Part shown: positions 6,444 through 9,403 of the stretch, one piece after another
Layout of the letters: the number at the start of each line of letters is the position of its first letter
Position numbering within the stretch: the stretch's first letter is position 1
Program-made: the position numbers and the translations under genes
The notes under the pieces: model-generated
The model's database searches: none
Told to the model about the DNA's origin: nothing
What the model saw: only the letters and a program-made list of their open reading frames with translations
Source: an uncultured Nannocystaceae bacterium
Lineage (GTDB): Bacteria; Myxococcota_A; Polyangia; Nannocystales; Nannocystaceae
Direction: 5' to 3'
Assembly (NCBI GenBank): GCA_938084085.1
Contig: CALKDV010000059.1
Location: 1 to 9,403, forward strand
DNA: 9,403 nucleotides

Positions 6444-6956
6444 TCAGCGAAGGTGGGCGCCCAAGACCTCACCGAGATCAGGGACGGCGCCACACACGTG
6501 GTCGCGAGCCGCGCCGCGCATGCGGCGGTAGGCCGATCGCACCGCCGGTCTCGCGCCATCGATCTTCCCGTCTGTCACCTCCAACAGCGCGTCCGCGACC
6601 GCGCCGTCGCGCGCCCCAAGGAACGCGCCAAACTCGGAGGCGCCGGCGCCCGTGGCCGTGTGCTCCAGGAAGAAGGGCTCCAGCGCACGCACGAAATCGG
6701 GGAGCAGGCTCGACACCGCGTCCTCCACAAACGTGGGGCTGACTTTTTTCACAACTCCAAGCCCGCCCCGCGCTGCCATGCCAGCCATCCCTTTCGTGGC
6801 CGAGACGCGCCGACCCACGAGCTCGACCGTGCTTGAGACGACGGCGCCCTTGCGCTCGCTGGACAAGAGGATCTCTGAGAGGGTCTCCACGAAGGCCGCA
6901 TCATCCATCATCTGGCCGCAGATGCAACAGCGTTTTGGCCGGCGGCCGATGGACAC
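6444..6956 (-). CDS. Conserved-looking protein of unknown function, 170 residues
   Basis: No function can be assigned. The pattern GGLGVVKKVSPTFVEDAVSSL, then LPDFVRALEPFF, ADALLEVTDGK, SAYRRMRG and a C-terminal AVPDLGEVLGAHL resembles, from memory, a family of small uncharacterised proteins in actinobacteria and myxobacteria (DUF6918-like). It looks soluble and largely helical, with no signal peptide or membrane segment. The GTG start at 6956 gives an N-terminal CCICGQ (C10, C11, C13); an internal ATG at 6911 or 6908 would remove it and may be closer to the family's usual start. No good Shine-Dalgarno sequence is visible for any of these. Codons show the GC-rich third positions of the neighbours, which supports a real gene. 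It is convergent with the bioB-like gene (48-base gap) and divergent from the helicase. Confidence 0.7.
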   Translation of the reverse strand: MSIGRRPKRCCICGQMMDDAAFVETLSEILLSSERKGAVVSSTVELVGRRVSATKGMAGMAARGGLGVVKKVSPTFVEDAVSSLLPDFVRALEPFFLEHTATGAGASEFGAFLGARDGAVADALLEVTDGKIDGARPAVRSAYRRMRGAARDHVCGAVPDLGEVLGAHLR

Positions 6957-6973
6957 AACCCGCGAGCGCTGCG

Positions 6974-7003
6974 ATCATACCGGGGGTCGGTGAAGTACGT
7001 CAT
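6974..7003 (-). promoter_or_regulatory. Candidate promoter of the 170-residue protein, overlapping the helicase start
   Basis: On the minus strand, ATGACG (7003-6998) and TATGAT (6979-6974) are separated by 18 bases and resemble -35 and -10 boxes. The predicted start near 6967 would give a leader of about eleven bases to the GTG at 6956. The -35 box lies inside the first codons of the helicase gene. Confidence 0.35.
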
Positions 7004-9026
7004 CAAACGCACGGGACCTGCGCGGATCCCCTTTGATCTCGACAAGGATCTCAATCCCGAGCAGCGCCGTGTGGTCGAGGCGCCCGCGCAACGGATGCTC
7101 GTCCTCGCGGGAGCAGGGACCGGGAAGACGAGGACGCTCACCTACCGGGTCGCGAGGCTCGTCGCCACGGGCTGTCCGCCGGAACGGCTGATGCTCGTCA
7201 CCTTCACCAACCGCGCCGCGAAGGAAATGACCGCGCGCGTCGAGGGGCTGATTTCAATGGACATGGGGCGCGCGGCGGCAGGCACCTTTCACCACGTGGG
7301 GAACAAAGTCTTGCGCACGCACGCGGAGCGCCTCGGCCTCACCCCAGATTTTGGAATCCTCGATCCCGAGGACGCGCGAGGTCTGCTGTCGAGCGTCATC
7401 GCGGAGCTCGGGGCGACGCTCCTGACCTCACGGCGTTTCCCGAGTCCGAAGGTCCTCTCGAGCATCGTGAGCCTCCGCCGAGGGATGCAATGCTCGCTTC
7501 AGGCGACGCTTGAGTCGCGGTTTCCTAAGTTCCTCGACCACGCGCGGAGCATCGAGCGGGTCGCCAACCGTTTTGAGGCTCGCAAGCGGCAGCTCAACGT
7601 GTGCGACTTCGATGACCTGCTCACCGGATGGTACCAACTGCTCACGGACCCGTCGCTCCGCGACGTCGGGGACGCGATGCGCGAGACCTATCGGCATGTC
7701 CTCGTCGACGAGTACCAAGACATCAACGCCCTCCAAGGCGCCATCGTTGACGAAGTTTCTGCTGCGCACGGCAGCCTCACCTGCGTCGGCGATGACGCCC
7801 AGTCGATCTACTCCTTTCGCGGCGCAGACTTCTCGAAGATCTTTCAGTTTGACGTGCGACATCCAGGCTCAGAGATCATGAAGCTCACGATCAATTATCG
7901 ATCGACGCCGGAGGTCCTCGCGCTCGCAAATCGAAGCATCGACTACAACCGTAAACAGCACCGAAAAGAGCTTCGGGCGGTCCGGAAAAGCGGACCGAAA
8001 CCCGCGCTGCTGCGGCTGCGTGACCCCTACCAGCAGGCTGAATTTGTCGCCCAGCGAGTGCTCGAACTGCATCACGACCAACAGATCCCCCTGCGCAAGA
8101 TCGCGGTGCTATATCGCAATCACGCCCACAGCATGGAGTTGCAGGTCGAGCTCACGCGTCGACAAATCCCCTACGCGATTCGCAGCGGCGTGCGTTTTTT
8201 TGAGCAGGCCCACGTCAAGGACGTGGTGGCGTACCTGCGCGCGAGAGAGAACCCCCGAGATGAGCTCGCGTGGATGCGGCTGCTCAAGCTGTGGCCGGGG
8301 ATCGGACAGCAGACCGCCCAAGAGGTGATGGACTCCCTGGTTGGCGACGAGGAGGTCCCCCCTCCTCCCTCCGCGTCGACGCTGCGGGCGCGATCTGCCA
8401 TGGGCTCGGCGCGCAGCAAGTCCTCGCTCGGGCACCTCGCCACCTTGTGGGAGACCATCGAAGCTCCCGAGCAACAGTCGCCCGGTGCGGTCATCCGCGC
8501 GGTCGTCGAGGGACAATACGGTGAGTACGTCGACCGGGCCTTCCCCAACGCCAAAGACCGTCGCGAGGATCTCGAGAACCTCGCCGCGTTCGCCCAACGC
8601 TACGACGACGCCTCGTCGTTCCTGGCCGAGCTCGCCTTAATCTCGGGCATCTCCGCGAGTCAAGTGCTCGCCACCGACGCCCCGGACGACAAGCTCGTCC
8701 TCACCACCATTCATCAGGCAAAGGGGCTCGAGTGGCCGATCTGCTTTCTCATTCACCTCGCCGAGGGCAAGTTCCCGTCGCCCATGTCGGCCAAGGTCCC
8801 CTCGGAGGTCGAGGAGGAGCGGCGGCTGTTTTATGTGGGGGTGACCCGCGCCGCGGACGAGCTTTATTTGACCTACCCCACCATCGAGGAGGCCGCGGCG
8901 GGCCCGGCGCGCTTGCTTCGGCCGTCCCGGTTCCTCTCGGAGATCGAGTACGAGCCGGACGTGTTTGAGCGGTGGGAGGTTGAAGAGGCGCCGATGGACG
9001 AGGGGCCCCCGCCACCTCAGTCATGA
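6990..9026 (+). CDS. UvrD/Rep/PcrA-family superfamily 1 DNA helicase
   Basis: ATP-dependent 3'-5' DNA helicase of 678 residues, expected to act in excision repair, mismatch repair or removal of DNA-bound proteins. Motifs in order: Q-type LNPEQRRVV (21-29), Walker A AGAGTGKT with K46, motif Ia VTFTNRAAKEM, motif II DEYQD (240-244), motif III GDDAQSIYSFRGAD, motif IV INYRST, motif V TIHQAKGLEW (573-582) and motif VI RRLFYVGVTRA (611-621). Only about 57 residues follow motif VI, ending in a Pro-rich tail, so the C-terminal Tudor-like domain of UvrD and PcrA that contacts RNA polymerase appears absent; Rep is of similar total length. I cannot choose between uvrD, rep and pcrA. The GTG at 6990 is the only start before the motifs; CGGGGG three bases upstream is too close for a normal Shine-Dalgarno. 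Convergent with the methyltransferase gene 15 bases away. Confidence 0.93.
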   Translation: MKYVIKRTGPARIPFDLDKDLNPEQRRVVEAPAQRMLVLAGAGTGKTRTLTYRVARLVATGCPPERLMLVTFTNRAAKEMTARVEGLISMDMGRAAAGTFHHVGNKVLRTHAERLGLTPDFGILDPEDARGLLSSVIAELGATLLTSRRFPSPKVLSSIVSLRRGMQCSLQATLESRFPKFLDHARSIERVANRFEARKRQLNVCDFDDLLTGWYQLLTDPSLRDVGDAMRETYRHVLVDEYQDINALQGAIVDEVSAAHGSLTCVGDDAQSIYSFRGADFSKIFQFDVRHPGSEIMKLTINYRSTPEVLALANRSIDYNRKQHRKELRAVRKSGPKPALLRLRDPYQQAEFVAQRVLELHHDQQIPLRKIAVLYRNHAHSMELQVELTRRQIPYAIRSGVRFFEQAHVKDVVAYLRARENPRDELAWMRLLKLWPGIGQQTAQEVMDSLVGDEEVPPPPSASTLRARSAMGSARSKSSLGHLATLWETIEAPEQQSPGAVIRAVVEGQYGEYVDRAFPNAKDRREDLENLAAFAQRYDDASSFLAELALISGISASQVLATDAPDDKLVLTTIHQAKGLEWPICFLIHLAEGKFPSPMSAKVPSEVEEERRLFYVGVTRAADELYLTYPTIEEAAAGPARLLRPSRFLSEIEYEPDVFERWEVEEAPMDEGPPPPQS

Positions 9027-9041
9027 GCGCAGCGGGCGTCG

Positions 9042-9403
9042 CTATCCCTCGCGCGGCCGAAGCCGAAAACAATGGTGCGCCTTGCGTTGACGCGTGAAGT
9101 CATCGGGGAGGCTCCACTCGGTGATGTCCTCCACAGTCATGGTGTCGCTCAGCGACTCGTCGATCCGAAATCGCCGCCGATTTGTGGAGAACACGATCTC
9201 TCCCCCGGGCGCGATCAGGCGGCCCGCCTGCGTCAACAGGTGCGCATGATCCCGTTGCACATCAAAGGTCCCCTCCATCCGCTTGGAATTGGAGAACGTG
9301 GGAGGGTCGATAAAGAGCAGGTCCCAGCGTTCACCCCGCTCGATCGCGGCGTCCATCCACTCCATCACATCGGCGCGGATGAGGGCGTTGGAGCGCGGGC
9401 TAC
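9042..9403 (-). CDS. C-terminal part of RlmK/RlmKL-type 23S rRNA methyltransferase (cut by window edge)
   Basis: The last 120 or so codons of a SAM-dependent rRNA methyltransferase; the reading frame stays open to the window edge, so the gene begins outside. The visible part includes NALIRADVMEW (an acidic SAM-binding segment), then LLFIDPPTFSNSKRMEGTF with the catalytic-type DPPTF motif, FDVQRDH, GGEIVFSTNRRRF and a short C terminus. By eye it matches the C-terminal half of E. coli RlmL (RlmKL), which makes m7G2069 in 23S rRNA. Whether this gene is a full RlmKL fusion, which also makes m2G2445, or a stand-alone RlmK cannot be told. The stop is TAG at 9044-9042. The internal GTG at 9368 is not the real start because family residues continue upstream of it. 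Confidence 0.88.
   Translation of the reverse strand, partial: SPRSNALIRADVMEWMDAAIERGERWDLLFIDPPTFSNSKRMEGTFDVQRDHAHLLTQAGRLIAPGGEIVFSTNRRRFRIDESLSDTMTVEDITEWSLPDDFTRQRKAHHCFRLRPREG

Noticed and set aside
6453..6836. Plus-strand open frame opposite the 170-residue gene
   Set aside because: Arg/His-rich shadow; the minus-strand frame has the more natural protein composition and family-like patterns.

Overview
The window is GC-rich, gene-dense bacterial chromosome. The long (Gly-Asp)n linker behind a lipobox, the high-GC codon use and the mitochondrial-like two-subunit pyruvate dehydrogenase E1 suggest a myxobacterium-like lineage (Myxococcota, perhaps Nannocystales). This is an inference from style; there is no rRNA or marker gene here to prove it. 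I see no mobile element, CRISPR array, tRNA or rRNA, and no gene-free stretch over 300 bases.

Layout. (1) 35-1744 (+): a predicted surface lipoprotein with a 13-copy Gly-Asp repeat, an unassigned N-terminal region and a C-terminal PNGase F-type deglycosylase domain whose catalytic residues are all present. (2) 5138-1798 (-): an operon pdhA-pdhB-pdhC encoding pyruvate dehydrogenase E1 alpha, E1 beta and dihydrolipoamide acetyltransferase E2; E3 is absent from the window. (3) 5295-6395 (+), divergent from pdhA: a BioB-family radical SAM protein that keeps the SAM cluster cysteines but lacks two of the three cysteines that hold the sulfur-donating cluster in classical biotin synthase. (4) 6956-6444 (-): a 170-residue protein of unknown function. 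(5) 6990-9026 (+), divergent from it: a UvrD/Rep-type superfamily 1 helicase. (6) 9403-9042 (-): the C-terminal part of an RlmK/RlmKL-type 23S rRNA methyltransferase, cut by the window edge.

The three pdh genes act together to convert pyruvate to acetyl-CoA. The other genes look like independent housekeeping or secreted functions. The pdh genes have clear Shine-Dalgarno sequences, while the three plus-strand genes lack them; two of these have a promoter-like -10 element placed so that the transcript could begin at the start codon.

The most interesting item is the BioB-like protein with altered auxiliary-cluster ligands. Next is the PNGase F-type lipoprotein with its large extra N-terminal region. 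I found no convincing evidence of a wholly new multi-gene system.
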